From positions 69,120,831-69,184,830 of the forward strand of contig CM035233.1 of the NCBI GenBank assembly GCA_020226215.1: a DNA stretch of 64,000 bases, read 5' to 3'. The notes beneath the pieces were generated by a model. That model was not told the DNA's origin, searched no databases, and saw only the letters and a list, made by a program, of their open reading frames with translations. Shown here piece by piece: positions 35,792 to 48,285 of the stretch. Origin of the DNA: Sindora glabra. Its lineage: Eukaryota; Streptophyta; Magnoliopsida; Fabales; Fabaceae. The position numbers and the translations under genes are program-made. The stretch's first letter is position 1, and the number at the start of each line of letters is the position of its first letter.

Positions 35792-36916
35792 TTTATTTTT
35801 TAGAAATATATACTCTGATCTCTTCCCTTCTATTGTAAACACACACTTATTTCATTTGTTCCAAAAAAAAAATGATTGTATATATTTAAAAAGAAAAAAT
35901 GTATGTAAAATTAGATTAAATTTCAAATATGAGTACATGCCGGTAGAAGTATCAAATTTCTCCTTTTTGTTATATTGCCCTTGCTTTGTATGGCTATTTT
36001 TGTGGGTTACGCAGGCAATAATGCCATGGGCTTAGGCTGGATGCCAAATAGAAGGCAAAGCAGGAAGTTTCGGTGGACTAACACAGATGCAAAGCTGTCC
36101 ATGGGGTTCTTTTCTCATCCACCTCTGCCGGCAATTTAAATAATTAGATTTGCATAGGAATTTTAATTTAAGTGATATTTAATATTTTTTAAATTTTTAT
36201 TTTTTTAAAATTTAATTTTTAATTTTTATATATTTATCTAATAATTTAACTAGAGTGTGAAGAAGCGTTTATAAGCATTCTAAGCCACGAACACATTGAC
36301 CGTCCCTCGTACAACGAACAAAATCAACTAATAACTCATTCTACTTTATCTCGGTCTCTTGCTTGTCCCATGCTTTATGTTAATGTTGTCATTTGTTCAA
36401 GTCCTTAACCTTCTTATCTTATTAACGTTTTAATTTAATCAGATATCTCCTTTTTTTTATTTTTAATATTACAAATATTGTTTAGCACAAAGTTACGTTG
36501 TGACAAAAAATATCTACCTGTTAAGCTACCAAGAAAATATAAATATCTACCTGTTACTTAAATTGTATTAACTCTTTATTTATTATTATTACTTAGAGAA
36601 AGTTTTTGCTATTACTTATATTGTTTCCCTCATCTTTCTTGTATATGTAATGTAAGGCTTAGACGCCATAGTTTGAGTGAATGCTTTAAGCAATAATTAA
36701 ACTCAAAGTGAACGTTCTGTAATGAGAATGAGAGAGTACTTTTATGACAGTGTTTAGACTCACGAAAAATAATTAATACCAATTGCACATACTCTTTTTG
36801 TTTCCTCAGAAAAACCAAAAAGCATAGTTTGAGTGCTTTTTCTAATATACCATCCTTTTTTTTTTAAACAATAAAAGAGGACGTAGAAGAATTTGAACGT
36901 TCATAATTTTTTTTCT

Positions 36917-37258
36917 CCTCGTAGTAAAAGTCATCTTCGAAATTTAAATTATTATCTATCAATAGATAAAATTTCGCTCAAATCTAACATATTTTTCATT
37001 AAACTACTACCCTATTATATAATATACCCTCTCTTAACCTAGATTAGTTTACAAAATTCATAAATCATTGCTGTTGGGCATATAAATCCTTGTAATAAGA
37101 GTTATCTTTGAGATTTAAACTATTATTTATTAATAAATAAAATTCCGCTTAAATTTAACATATTTTTCAATAACTAATGCTTTGTTAAATAATATACCCT
37201 CTCTTAGCTTAGATTAGTTTACAAAACTCATAAATCATTGCTGTTGGCCATATATGTT
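36917..37258. repeat. Tandem direct duplication, 171-bp unit
   Basis: Copy 1 (36917-37087) and copy 2 (37088-37258) are direct repeats with scattered substitutions. Shared blocks include ATAATATACCCTCTCTTA, TTAGATTAGTTTACAAAA and TCATAAATCATTGCTGTTGG. Neither copy codes. Confidence 0.8.
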
Positions 37259-38402
37259 GATGGAAAGACTGTATTAGTAAGACATAATGACACCAATCAC
37301 ACAAATGAAAATAACATTTTTGCAAATTTATCACATCAAAATAAGTGGCGCCTTAGTTTTAAGAGAATGGGATGGAGACGTTTTGAATCACTCCTATAAC
37401 AAATCATGATAGTCTTTGTGTGCATGTTTCGTATTATTACTTTTCGATGGCTTAAAATCAATTACAGAGTTCATAATGAATTCGTATTTTTTTAACATGT
37501 ATGAATAATTTTTTGTGAATATATCAAAATCAATTATGCCTCAATACAATTAAGTTTATATGAGAATAAGTATTTGATAATTGATTTTACTTAGAGCATA
37601 TTCGATCCTGTCACGATTTTGAAACATAATTAATTTTAAAATATTTTCAATAGTTTAATCAAGCATCCTAAAAAGTAGCACAAATTCAATTATGACTTCT
37701 ATAATTAATTAAAAATTAAAATCAATTATGAAACATTGTCCCAAAAATAGAGTGAATTCAAATTCAATAACCTTTTGAGTTTTGCCATACTCTTGTAAAT
37801 TCCAAACCCATGGGCACCATAAAATTTGTCATATTTTCACAATCAAATCACCATTAAGTAATGACACTACAAATGCAAATCTACATTTTGGCATTGTTTT
37901 CCATCTTTGGTGCAGAATTTTGTGCAATTTCACAAGGGATTGTAACTCCTAGGGCCCACTGCCGCTCCACTGCGAAGCAACAAGAACAAATTAAACTTGC
38001 CTCCAACCACTAGACTACAGAATATGGGCACCCCAATTTCCAAAATAAATTGGGGAGGGCGTGAATTAGAAAGGATATGCTAAAAAATTTGTTTAAAAAA
38101 TCATATAGTATCCAAAATTAGGCTGTAAATTGACTTTTAAATATTTTATATTCATTAATTAAATTTTATAAATTTATTTTATTATCTTCTATTTAATGAT
38201 AGTTCTTAATTTATATTTAAAATTTAATTTAAAATTTAATTTAAAATTTTTTAATGTGCAGTATTATTGAATTTGTTTTATTGAAATGATGAGTCTAAAA
38301 AAATTGTAAATTTTAAAATAAATCATTATATTTTTATCTCTATGTAAATTAAGAGCCAGTCGCACTCTCCACTTCTCTATCATGTCATTCCCTCTTCTCT
38401 TC

Positions 38403-38410
38403 TATATATA
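38403..38410 (+). promoter_or_regulatory. TATA box of the FAF gene
   Basis: TATATATA lies 159-166 bases before the ATG at 38569 and is followed by a CT-rich leader (about 38414-38433), typical of plant core promoters. Confidence 0.5.
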
Positions 38411-38568
38411 TTTGCTTCTCTCTCTCTTTTTCCCAGTAAGTAGCAATCCTCCCTGCATTGCTTCTCTTTGAAACCTCAATATTTCACCATATTTTCGCAT
38501 ATAAATCTGCAAAGTCCATTCCCTTAGTTTTGCTCCCCCGTACTTGTTATTGTTAGCGGATAACAAGA

Positions 38569-39483
38569 ATGTCTTCCTCAAGCTTGTGTCAAGGTTTTCA
38601 ATCCTGTCTCGAACCCGGCCTCATCGAACCGCGCGTTCTGAGGCTCATACTGACTACACCAGGGTCCAATCATTCTTCATCCTCTGCCTCGCCTTCTCTC
38701 CAACCCTCAGATTCCGACTCACCAAACCATGAAACCGACATGAAAGTTGAAAGAACCGCAGAACAAGGGGGTTGGAGTTTTCTTCAAAACCTCGCCGACA
38801 ACACTTCAAATTCTAACAACGGAAAAGAAACCGACGCTCAAGAAGTCTATGTTCATCCGATGGTTAAGCGTTCTACTTCAACGCTCAGTGCCAAAAGCTT
38901 AGAGATGTGCACCGAGGGACTAGGCTGCGAGACCGGCAGCAATGCCGGCGATTACAGCGAAGACATTGCTCTTTTCTCGACGGCATCCTCGTTCACAGGA
39001 AACACTCCTGAACCTAAGACAAGTTCTGTGACGAAAAGGTTGGACCGAGCCAGCACATTCCCGCCTCCTCTGACCACCATGACTGACTTCGGCAGCATTC
39101 GAATTAGTTCTCGCCGTGAAAACGGCCGCCTAATTTTGACGGCAGGAATGGTTCCTTCGCGTTGCCCTGTTTTTGAAGCAGAGCGGAGCAATGGCAGGCT
39201 TAGGCTTCGGTTCTTTGATGAATTCGATTCTTATTGCGATGATAATGTTGGCAATGAGGAAGAGACAGAAGAGCAAGAAGAAGGTGAAATGGAAACCCAA
39301 GTTTACGATGAAGAAGAATGTAGTGCAGAAGACAGTGAAACAGAGGAGTTGGAAGGTAATAAGGAGAACGTTGGGGGTGAAATGGGAATGAGTAATATGG
39401 GCAGACCAGGCAGCTGCAAGGAAGGTGGGAGTGGAAACAACGTGGGGAAGTGGGAGAAGGAGCCATATTGGGTGGCTACTTAG
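38569..39483 (+). CDS. FAF: FANTASTIC FOUR (FAF)-domain protein
   Basis: A single exon of 304 codons starts MSSSSLCQGFQSCLEPG and ends at TAG 39481-39483. An upstream overlapping ATG at 38544 is in another frame and gives only 62 residues. The diagnostic FAF domain spans about 163-215: FPPPLTTM, then RRENGRLILTA and FEAERSNGRLRLRFFDEFD. A second conserved block upstream (YVHPMVKRSTSTLSAKSLEM, then CTEGLGCETG, about 94-123) is also typical. Residues about 217-265 are strongly acidic (Glu runs). There is no signal peptide or membrane span. FAF proteins in Arabidopsis limit shoot meristem size through the WUSCHEL/CLAVATA circuit; that role is by family and not shown here. Lack of introns and the length fit the family. 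Which FAF paralogue it is cannot be decided. Confidence 0.92.
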   Translation: MSSSSLCQGFQSCLEPGLIEPRVLRLILTTPGSNHSSSSASPSLQPSDSDSPNHETDMKVERTAEQGGWSFLQNLADNTSNSNNGKETDAQEVYVHPMVKRSTSTLSAKSLEMCTEGLGCETGSNAGDYSEDIALFSTASSFTGNTPEPKTSSVTKRLDRASTFPPPLTTMTDFGSIRISSRRENGRLILTAGMVPSRCPVFEAERSNGRLRLRFFDEFDSYCDDNVGNEEETEEQEEGEMETQVYDEEECSAEDSETEELEGNKENVGGEMGMSNMGRPGSCKEGGSGNNVGKWEKEPYWVAT

Positions 39484-42400
39484 AAATTCTCTATGTATCT
39501 TCTGTGATCTACTGCTATTATCTTCGTTTTTCAATTATCTGTCCTGTCTTTTTTTTTTTTTTCTTTCAAGGATTTTCAGACATTATGATTGGAAGTTGGT
39601 GCTTGGAATTTCAGGATGACCTAATGGTAGTTATTATCGTTATTTAGTTATTCTGGACATGTCCAGTCCTTCGATATTTCTCACTCTCTTGGGAGTTGGA
39701 TTTTTATTTTATTTTGTTCCCTCTACTTTTCTGTCTAGACTGCTCTTCAGAGTATAATTCCTCAAATTATAAGTAAAATTCTTTGACATGGAAACGTAAC
39801 ACATATGAACTATTAAAAAAAAAAGAGTCAAGGAAAAGAGAGAGCCTTTTCCTTTGACTCTAATTTTTTTTATTTAAAAAAAATCATATCTACGAGCATA
39901 TTTACCATCTTCCAATCAAATCAAAATCAAAGTGCTAGCTTTAAAACACTAATGAGAGAATTACTTTTATGATTTAAATTTTATCCATTATTAATATAAA
40001 TTAATTTTATAATATTACACATTCATATATTACTGCATTAATATAGAATTATTAAAAAAATTTATTATTTTTAAAATTGTAATTATTATTATTTTTAATC
40101 ATATATCTCCTTCTTATTTATCGATTAAAATATTTTGTAGTGATACTGTATTAAATTTAAACTCTACTTCTATACAAAATGAATTATGATAATTATATTT
40201 TCTAAACATTAAAATATAATTGAAAGATATATGATCACTTAAGAAATTATATAATTTTATATTTTAATTTTAATAATTAATATAAGATTGGATTACGATA
40301 ATTTATTTAGAACTATGCTCTATCAATATGTTATATATAAAGTTTCAACACTTGTTTACCATTATTTTCTTAAAAACCTTAATTACTATTAAATCGATTA
40401 TGACAAAATGTCATTTCACATGTATGATTTGGTTGTTTAATTGAAACTCAAGTTATAACCCAATAAGGTAATTTATCTCTTTTCACAAACTCATTTGGTT
40501 CATCCCCAATTAAACGTCTACATGAATTTTTTTTAGGGTAGAAGCCCTGATCTCAATTATTAGTGCGCCCTCTTAATCGAAGGTATCTCCGAGCCCCTCT
40601 TGAAGGATTGGACGAAAAATACCCAGGCAAATATTCACTGTAGGCTTGACAGTTTTAAAGTAACACGAATACAGAAGCGGGCCTGAAATCTTGCTCATGG
40701 GATCAGAGATTAATATTCACCAAATTTGATTTAACTAAATCAAACTGATTAGCATAATGCAAAAACTATTCGATGATGATTTGGGCTTAGGCCCCACCAA
40801 TCACCAAAAAAAAAAAAAAAGTATAATGATAGCACAAACAAGGCTGCTACTGAATATCAAAATGCAAGGCTTCTTAATCGGGAAATAAATGAAGAGGCAA
40901 TTCAAAAGAATTTTAGCAGATAGCATCCCCTTGAAGCACAAACCCAAAGCAATTTTTGAGGTAGATGGTGACAAAAGCTTTACAAGAGCCAACACCCCTT
41001 TTTTTTTTTTTTCTCTTAAATGATATATGATATATTCGAAGGATTTATCTCATTTCATATTCTGAATTTAATTTCAAAATTTTATATGTGTGTTATGATC
41101 TTTTAAAATTATGCATTAATATTACATAATCATAAGATTTTTTTTTAAAAAAAATCCAATATAAATCATTTGGTTCTTCTAAACTTTTTGCTCTTTAAGT
41201 TTCTGAAATTCTATGTGAAGCCGAGTGCCCCGAATGCCTGGTAAATATCAAAAGGCCAGTGACCCACAAAACTAACATGGACTGACCTCACGGCATAGGA
41301 TCATCCATGCGCTTCCCTTGCCATGGTCCCAGAATCATCATCTTATCAACAAAATTTCATTTAAAAATATGCCCCGCTCACTTTCTTTTATTACATAACT
41401 CTGATGCCGCACTGAATTACGAGAGTATGTCACCCTTGTTTGATTGATGTGACTTGTATTAAAATTTTAAGAATGGAGAATTTTGGAACTGAAAGAAAAT
41501 TATGGGCATTTGAGCTTGGGAGATTTTGGAATTAATATATCAGCAAACATTATGGGAATAAGATATATACAGAGTTGGTTAGACAGGATGATCGTAATTC
41601 CTTAACAGAGGTAGGCAGTGACGAAACTTGGAATCTAAGCATCCATACCGTAAATCTTATTTTGGTAAAGTGGAACATTTTGTCCGAAACATCGTGTTCT
41701 TTGGGACTCCGTGAGGTATATAAAAAAATTTACGATATACTATTAATATAATAATGTATTAATATATTATTAAATTTTATCATTAATATATTATTATATA
41801 ATTTATGATATTTAATTTTAATAAAAAATAAATTTAATATATGATCAAATTTAATAATATACCAAAATCTCTCTATTATTCAGTCACAAATGTCAACAAG
41901 AAAAAAATCTATGTGGGGCAATCAGTATATATGTTGCCTGACTTTAGAATCGCACTAATATCTTCGAAAGATGATTTATGGAGAGAGTAGGTGCGCAAAT
42001 GCTATTGCTTTAGTGCTTCTGAGGTTTCACAGGCTGCACCCAAAAGAATCAGGGAGAGTAATGCTCCCACAAGCAATGTGCTCGTTTCTTAATTTGGTAG
42101 TGTTAACACTAGCTTGTTACGAGAGGATTTTTTTCTTTAGAAAAAAAATTGATTTGTTTATATATAAATAAAGAAATTTCGTGTGCCCACATGTTTTTGG
42201 CATAAAAATAATATGTATTTTTAGAATTATGGAGGAAAATAATTTTTTAAATAAAGAATATTATTTTTCATTACATTATTCATATTTAATATTAACTTAG
42301 ATAAATGGAACATTTTTTTATTATCCTAATACGAATAAAATTTTCGTCAAAACCAACTCACCCTAAAGTTTTCATACGAAAAACATAGTATCATAGATTT

Positions 42401-43014
42401 CACGTTTGAACATTCACACCAAAAACATATCTACTTCGTTACGAAGAGCTATGCTAACCACAAGGGTTTGGCAGTTCCATCTTCGATAGACAAAATGTAA
42501 TGAAAATTTGTGTTGCTAGTGATTTGCTTTGAGAGTGAAAATAATAGTTATAAAATGAAGAGATATATTTCTATTTTTAACATAATTTTTTCTTCATTTT
42601 CATTCACGTAAATATGTATATAAATAAGGTAAATTCTGTGATGTTATGTGGTGATTCTAAAAATTATTAAATTAAAATTATTTATTTATATCTATTAAAA
42701 TAAATAATTATAATTAAATAATTTTAAAATTTACTATAATATTTCAAATTTTAAAATCTTAAAAATATCATAATAACCACTATATCTATATATTATATAT
42801 TATTTATGATATTTTTATCTCTTATTATAATAAATATTAGTATCATAATTTGCTACATATTAACTTATTATTTTTAATAAAAATTTAATTAATTATTATT
42901 ATCTGAAAGATAAGTTATGAAATAAAAATATTTATCCTTATAATATTAAATCAATTCATAACAAAAATTTGAACCAAGCTCATTTAAATTTACATTTTTA
43001 CGAATCTATTTATG
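39484..43014. other. Intergenic spacer after FAF
   Basis: Probable FAF 3' UTR runs to about 39770. The rest is AT-rich with less AT-rich islands (about 40530-40790, 41210-41340 and 41930-42120) that show no sustained frame. A 66-codon frame at 41971-42171 is not recognised. A small AT-only inverted repeat around 41705-41880 may be a decayed MITE. Confidence 0.55.
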
Positions 43015-43177
43015 AGGAATTCTATGTTACCCATGGGGGTTTGGAACCCATGGTTATGTAGCACAATACAAGCCACTAAATGAATTGACTTAGTCAATAA
43101 CTTTCCTTATCTAGTGTCTTGTATTGTGCCACATACCTATGAATTTCAAATCCCCGTGGATAACATAGAAAGCACCT
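43015..43177. mobile_element. Compact hairpin MITE with 9-bp target duplication
   Basis: A 163-bp element starting AGGAATTCTATGTTAC; the complement of the right end is AGGTGCTTTCTATGTTAT. Arms of about 65 bases (both containing GCACAATACAAG) enclose a loop of about 35. Flanks CTATTTATG (43006-43014) and CTATTTATA (43178-43186) match at 8 of 9 positions, the length of a Mutator-type target duplication. Confidence 0.75.
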
Positions 43178-43386
43178 CTATTTATAAGTAAAAAATTTAT
43201 GGATCAATCCGTCAAATCCATGGGCTGTGGCTCGATTAGCACCCTACTGACATCCCAATATTAATACTCTCTCATTTTATCTGCAAAAGATCCCACGTTT
43301 CACCTTCTCTTTGGTTCTATCAAGTTCGTCTTTTGTACTTGCATATCTCGTTTTTTTTATTAACATTTAGAACAGCTTCATTGCTA

Positions 43387-44545
43387 GGCAATTTCACCAT
43401 TTACCTCGAGCTTGGAAAATAATTTACCGAATCCCTACGGTGGCAAAATATTTAAAAAATTTATTTTAAAATTTTAATGCAGGTCAAGGCTCCCGTGACC
43501 AGTGCAATCACACTTTTTTATAAAAATTAAGACATTTTTTTAAAAAAAATCCTGTACCTCGTTACTAGAATTTTTTTTTTATAAAAATTGAGAGTTTTTT
43601 TTAAAGAATCCCTACCAAATTTTGTTTTTAAAAAAAAATTAATTTGTCTGTTACCAGAAATCTTTTTAAAAACAATTAACTAGATTATTTTTTAAATTAA
43701 TTTTAGTTTATAAGATGAGTTATTTGCCTGTTAGCAGATTTTTTATAAAAAAATTAATTTTAACTTATCATATAAGTTATTTTTATAAAAAGAATAGATT
43801 TGAGTTTAAATTTAACTATTTTAATTTGAACCTATTTTTTTACTTTTTTTAATTTTAATTTTAATTTAATTTATATTTGATTTAATTTTTTTACATGTTT
43901 AATGTTGCTTAAACACTAATTATTCGATGTTTCAGGATGAAATCAAATTATCAACTCTTATAATAATGTATAATACATAGTAAAATAAAATTAATTAATA
44001 TCATAAAATTCTTAGAAGAACTAAAATTTCAATGGAGATAAAAATTTTCCTATTCTCCTATAAATTAATAAGTTGGGACATTTAAATTATAAAAATTATA
44101 TTTTCATACAATATTTTATCATAATGTCATATATATGCATATATAAATTCTTGAATATTTTTTTAATCAATTATACACTCATAAAATTAGAGTGTAAAAT
44201 ATATTTTAAAAAGTAAAATAATAAAAAATTAAATGAAATAATAATAATAATACTTTAAAAATTAATTACATTTTATTATTTTATTTTTTAAAATATATTT
44301 TACACTCTAAATATCAAAATTTTTGGTAATGGGTACAGGATTCTTTTAAAAAAAATGTCTTAATTTTTATAAAAAAAATTCTTCTGGTAACGGGCCCGTG
44401 ATTGCACTGGTCACGGGAGCCTCCTTCCCGTGACCCGCATTAATTTTTTTTTTAAAAAAAATTTAAACATTTTGGTAAAATATTTTTGTCGGCTTAGGGA
44501 TTCAATAAATTGTTTTCCAAATTTAAAGTAAATGGTCAAATTGCC
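43387..44545. mobile_element. MULE-like foldback element, 1.16 kb
   Basis: The ends GGCAATTTCACCATTTAC and (complement of right) GGCAATTTGACCATTTAC start arms of about 190-220 bases that share GGCTCCCGTGACCAGTGCAA. Flanks TTCATTGCT (43377-43385) and TTCACTGCC (44546-44554) agree at 7 of 9, possibly an old 9-bp target duplication. The interior is non-coding and holds a second, tighter palindrome at 44187-44310. Confidence 0.7.
44187..44310. repeat. Nested near-perfect inverted repeat, 40-bp arms
   Basis: Arm 44187-44226 (begins TTAGAGTGTAAAATATATTT) and arm 44271-44310 (ends AAATATATTTTACACTCTAA) pair almost perfectly around a 44-base spacer. It is much better conserved than the outer arms of the element that contains it. 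Confidence 0.75.
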
Positions 44546-45120
44546 TTCACTGCCATCTCTCCCCATCCTCCGGTTGAAGTAAAATATGCAATATGCAATA
44601 TGCAATAAATAGTGATTTACGGAAATAAAAATTAATTAGTCCTTTCACTTGCAATCCTCGTTTCAAAAATATCTTAATCGAGACCTTTATTATTGTCCAC
44701 AAAAACGTAAAGTAGGTGGGGCGAACTTACGTGAATTTTATCCGTATAAGTTCGCATATAAAAGGGATAAAAAAAATTACTTGCACTATCTCGCATGTAG
44801 TATTAATTTGTCTTTGAGCGGTTCATATATTTTTATTAATTATGTTATTTTATAATTTATAAATTATATTTTAATATTTTAATTTTTTGATATTTTGAAT
44901 TATTTAGATAAGAAAAATTAAATTAAAATATTGAAATTAGATTGAATTTGTTAAAAAATAATTAAGTTAATTTTTTTTATATATTAGACTTACGTGTAAA
45001 AAAAATTAAAAAAATTATTTTTTTACTTGTGGTCAAGTTCATGAGCAAAAACAAACCTCACATAAACTCATATTAAATATAGAATTTATGCTAGACTACT
45101 TGTATTATTTGCGATTATAA

Positions 45121-45223
45121 TACCTTAGTAATTTGTTGATGTAATTCACAGATGTAATTCACAGTGGAACATCAGGTGGTGAGATTTTACCTTAGTAATT
45201 TGTTGATGTAATTCACAGATGTA
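45121..45223. repeat. Exact 36-bp direct repeat, 67-bp offset
   Basis: TACCTTAGTAATTTGTTGAT and the following 16 bases occur identically at 45121-45156 and 45188-45223. Inside the first copy ATGTAATTCACAG is itself repeated in tandem. The identity points to a recent duplication. Confidence 0.85.
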
Positions 45224-46651
45224 GGCCCTAGGAAACTCATTATGGTTATTAGGAATATTACCATGTCTGATTCTTTGAGGGGCAAAATATTCCTATCTAA
45301 TTCAATATAGTGTCTATACTATTATCTAAATATAGAGGCATATTTATATTGTATTTAATTATGGCTGTTCATTTGCTGTCTAATCTTTAATGATTCTACT
45401 TTTATTAGGTAGGTAACATAATCTGACAATGATTCACGATGCACAATTGCAACAACAAGTTTTACCTTACTTTAAGAATAAGGAAAAACCTTTATTTCAT
45501 TAGACAGAAATAAAAATAAAGGGGTGGACCGTATAATAATATAGGTTCCATAATTCACACTCCTTATTTTTATTTTTCATCTTTTAGAATAAATTTTTTT
45601 TCTAGAAGAAAGATTTTTTTATTCTAAAAATAAGGTAGTATTCTTCCAATCCCAACCTGTTATGTGAGTTTCGTTTTTCTAGTACGTATTTGAAATACCT
45701 AAGATAATTATATTAGTTTTGCAAAAGAACCATCAAATGACCATTTTGTTATTTACAAAATGCTAATATCCACATGTGCGTGCATGAACAGTATTCTCAG
45801 CATAATTAAATTTAGAATGCATTTCACCAAATAAATGAGTTACTTTAAAATTTATAAATTCACATGATTAATAAACTAAAAATTAATTTTTAGAAGTATT
45901 TACTATATTAATTTGTTAAAATCCTCTATTTAACAAGTTTCATTTAAATTATATAATTTATAATTTATAACTTATTATTTTTTTTAATTTTTTTATCTCT
46001 TTTTTAATTAATTTATAGATAATTTGTTAATTATTTAAATAAATATTTATTTTATATTTATTGATTTAATATAAATAAATAAAAACAATTAATTGAGTAA
46101 ATAAATATTTGATATCATAAAATATAATTAATTAAAATTTAAATAATAAATATTTGATTACATCAATATAATTTATTTTTGAAATAAATATAAATTAATT
46201 TATTTTATATAGTTATTTATGTTAATATATTTTTTATATTTTTAATTAATTTAAATTAATTTATCAATTACTTACACTAAAGTCAAATGTTAAAGCGTGT
46301 CATTGGCATTAAAAGATATGAACACGTAATGTCATATACTCGAAGCGGCTACTAAAATCTTATTCTAATGAATAGTATGTATGTTTCAAATCTCGTGCTT
46401 CTAAGACGACATTTTTGATAGCGTAATCGTGATGAAAATAAAGTTAAAAAGTGATATTTCTTCTGCTGCTACTGTTGCCAACACGAAAATTCTCATATTA
46501 TTTTTGATACGCTTTGCTTTTTAAAAATTTTAATAAATTGAGAGATAATTCAAAATTTTTATAAAATTTATTTTAGAAATTAATTAATCACTATCACACA
46601 TTTATTCAAAATTCATTTTTTATTTCTTTTTTCAATTATTTCAATATTAAA

Positions 46652-46654
<3 letters not shown>

Positions 46655-46691
<37 letters not shown>
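46655..46691. repeat. (AT)n microsatellite
   Basis: Uninterrupted AT dinucleotides, about 18 units; probably length-variable. Confidence 0.9.
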
Positions 46692-46695
<4 letters not shown>

Positions 46696-47965
46696 TTAGA
46701 AGTAAAATATAATATATAATGTTACTCTTCCGGTCATTATTCAAACACCCTCCGCCATTGTGGACTCCCCAACTCTAGACAGTGGACACAATTACATAAA
46801 TGAAAGCACAGCCCACAAAAAGACAAGCAACAAATTAGCGTTGTTTTGCTCTTCAAATCAGATGCATCCTCAAAGCCACCCCTTACCTAATTGTCCAAAG
46901 TCTCTGTCATCTATTTATAGGCATACAAGGCGTGACTTTTCCTTGTCCATTTGCGCACGAAATGCCGTTTATGTAACGAAAATATACGGCCACTGAAAAT
47001 GAATTTAGAAATTAAATTATAAATTTTTTATATTTATTAAATTAACTTTTTACAAATTTTTTCATTATTTTATATTTATAATAATTTTTAAATTATATTT
47101 AAAATTTAATTTTAAATACTATTTTCAATTTATCTAATATGATTATTTATCTAATCCCATAGATTTGCACCACCAGAAACATACAAACACGTGTCAAGGA
47201 TATGACATTTTGAAGAAATAAAACGCATACCATGTTATATTGGAATCAAATTAAAATAAATTTAATTCTTCTAAAGTGCTAAGTAAATTTTGGAGATTAA
47301 AGTAGATAATTATAATTATTAATAAAAAATTAAAATTTAAAAATTTGATAAATAATGAACTATCAAAAAAGTAATTTTTTATAATTATTTTCTCTCTTGA
47401 TTTTTTATCAATAACTGTAATTATTTATTTTATTTTCTAAAATGTATTTTGCATTTTAAAAAAAGTTGGATCCCATATGCTAAAGTACATTATTACAATC
47501 CATAAAGACAAAATTAATGAGGTAAATAATTATAAATTATAAATTTATTTTTTAATTTATTATTATTTATTAAATTTTTAAGTTCTTAATTTTCCTTATA
47601 AAAGGTTGTGGTGTTACACTTTATCTTTTAAAGAATATTTTTATACTTTGAAGGAGTTCAATCTTATCATGTTACCACACACACTTCCAAAAATAGATCA
47701 AGCTTCTATTGGTATTATCACAACTCAACCTTAATTATAATTGATGTAAAATTTAATTTCTTAGTTTCCACTAGCTTAAACTATCTTCCTTATTAAGATA
47801 TTGCAACACATAGTGTTATTAAGGGAAATAGATCATGCAGCATGATGGAAACAAAGAAAATTTCATTAATAAAAATATAGTTCAATCATAAAAAGAGTTA
47901 AGCTTACTTATAATTTGTTTAAGTATAAGGATAAGTTAGCCTAATTAATCCTAAAAAAGAAATAA

Positions 47966-48285
47966 CAGTCTATTTGGTTTGTGTTTTTAAAAATAATTTT
48001 TAGTTTTTAAAAATAAAAAAATAAAAGAATTTATTTATTTAAATATTTTTTCTCTCTATTTTTAAAATATGTGTTTTAAGAACAAGAAAATAAGAACAAC
48101 TTTAAATTATTTTTTCTAATTTTCAAAACATATTTCATTAATGGTATTATAGTAATTTAAGACTATTTTTAAAATAACTTACTAAGTATTTTCTTATTTT
48201 AATTATTTTTAAAAATTATTTATGAAACCTATTTTATAAAATTATTTTCAAAAATAAAAAATTGAAAACACAAACAAATAGACCT
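47966..48285. mobile_element. Tourist-like (PIF/Harbinger) MITE
   Basis: 320 bp flanked by TAA on both sides (47963-47965 and 48286-48288). The ends CAGTCTATTTGGTTTGTG and (complement) AGGTCTATTTGTTTGTG form terminal inverted repeats that extend into A/T-rich arms. Non-coding. Confidence 0.7.

Larger units (their letters stand above)
28455..38568. other. 10-kb spacer rich in repeats, no intact gene
   Basis: It contains FZL 3' UTR (about 28455-28720), a flotillin pseudogene fragment, two family A foldbacks (32911-34888 and 35272-35791), a tandem 171-bp duplication (36917-37258) and FAF promoter DNA at the right end. Short frames at 31982-32257, 32490-32753 and 36630-36818 occur in conflicting frames and match nothing known to me. 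C-rich tracts lie near 31213-31257. Confidence 0.6.
44546..47965. other. Intergenic AT-rich spacer
   Basis: No gene seen. It includes an exact 36-bp duplication (45121-45223), a long AT microsatellite (46655-46691) and a less AT-rich island (about 46740-46990) with a TATA-like CTATTTATAG. The 78-codon frame at 46760 in that island matches nothing I know. Confidence 0.55.

Noticed and set aside
36240..37260. Possible CRISPR-like or satellite array
   Set aside because: Only two direct copies of 171 bp with no spacers; a plain duplication in a plant genome.
38952..39534. Minus-strand ORFs over FAF
   Set aside because: Shadows of the FAF coding sequence, including its Glu-rich stretch read as Phe/Leu/Ser.
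40530..40790. Possible tRNA or SINE sequence
   Set aside because: No cloverleaf, and no A-box and B-box pair at proper spacing could be found.
46740..46996. Possible small gene with TATA-like CTATTTATAG
   Set aside because: The TATA-like word lies inside the 78-codon frame and nothing downstream encodes a credible protein.
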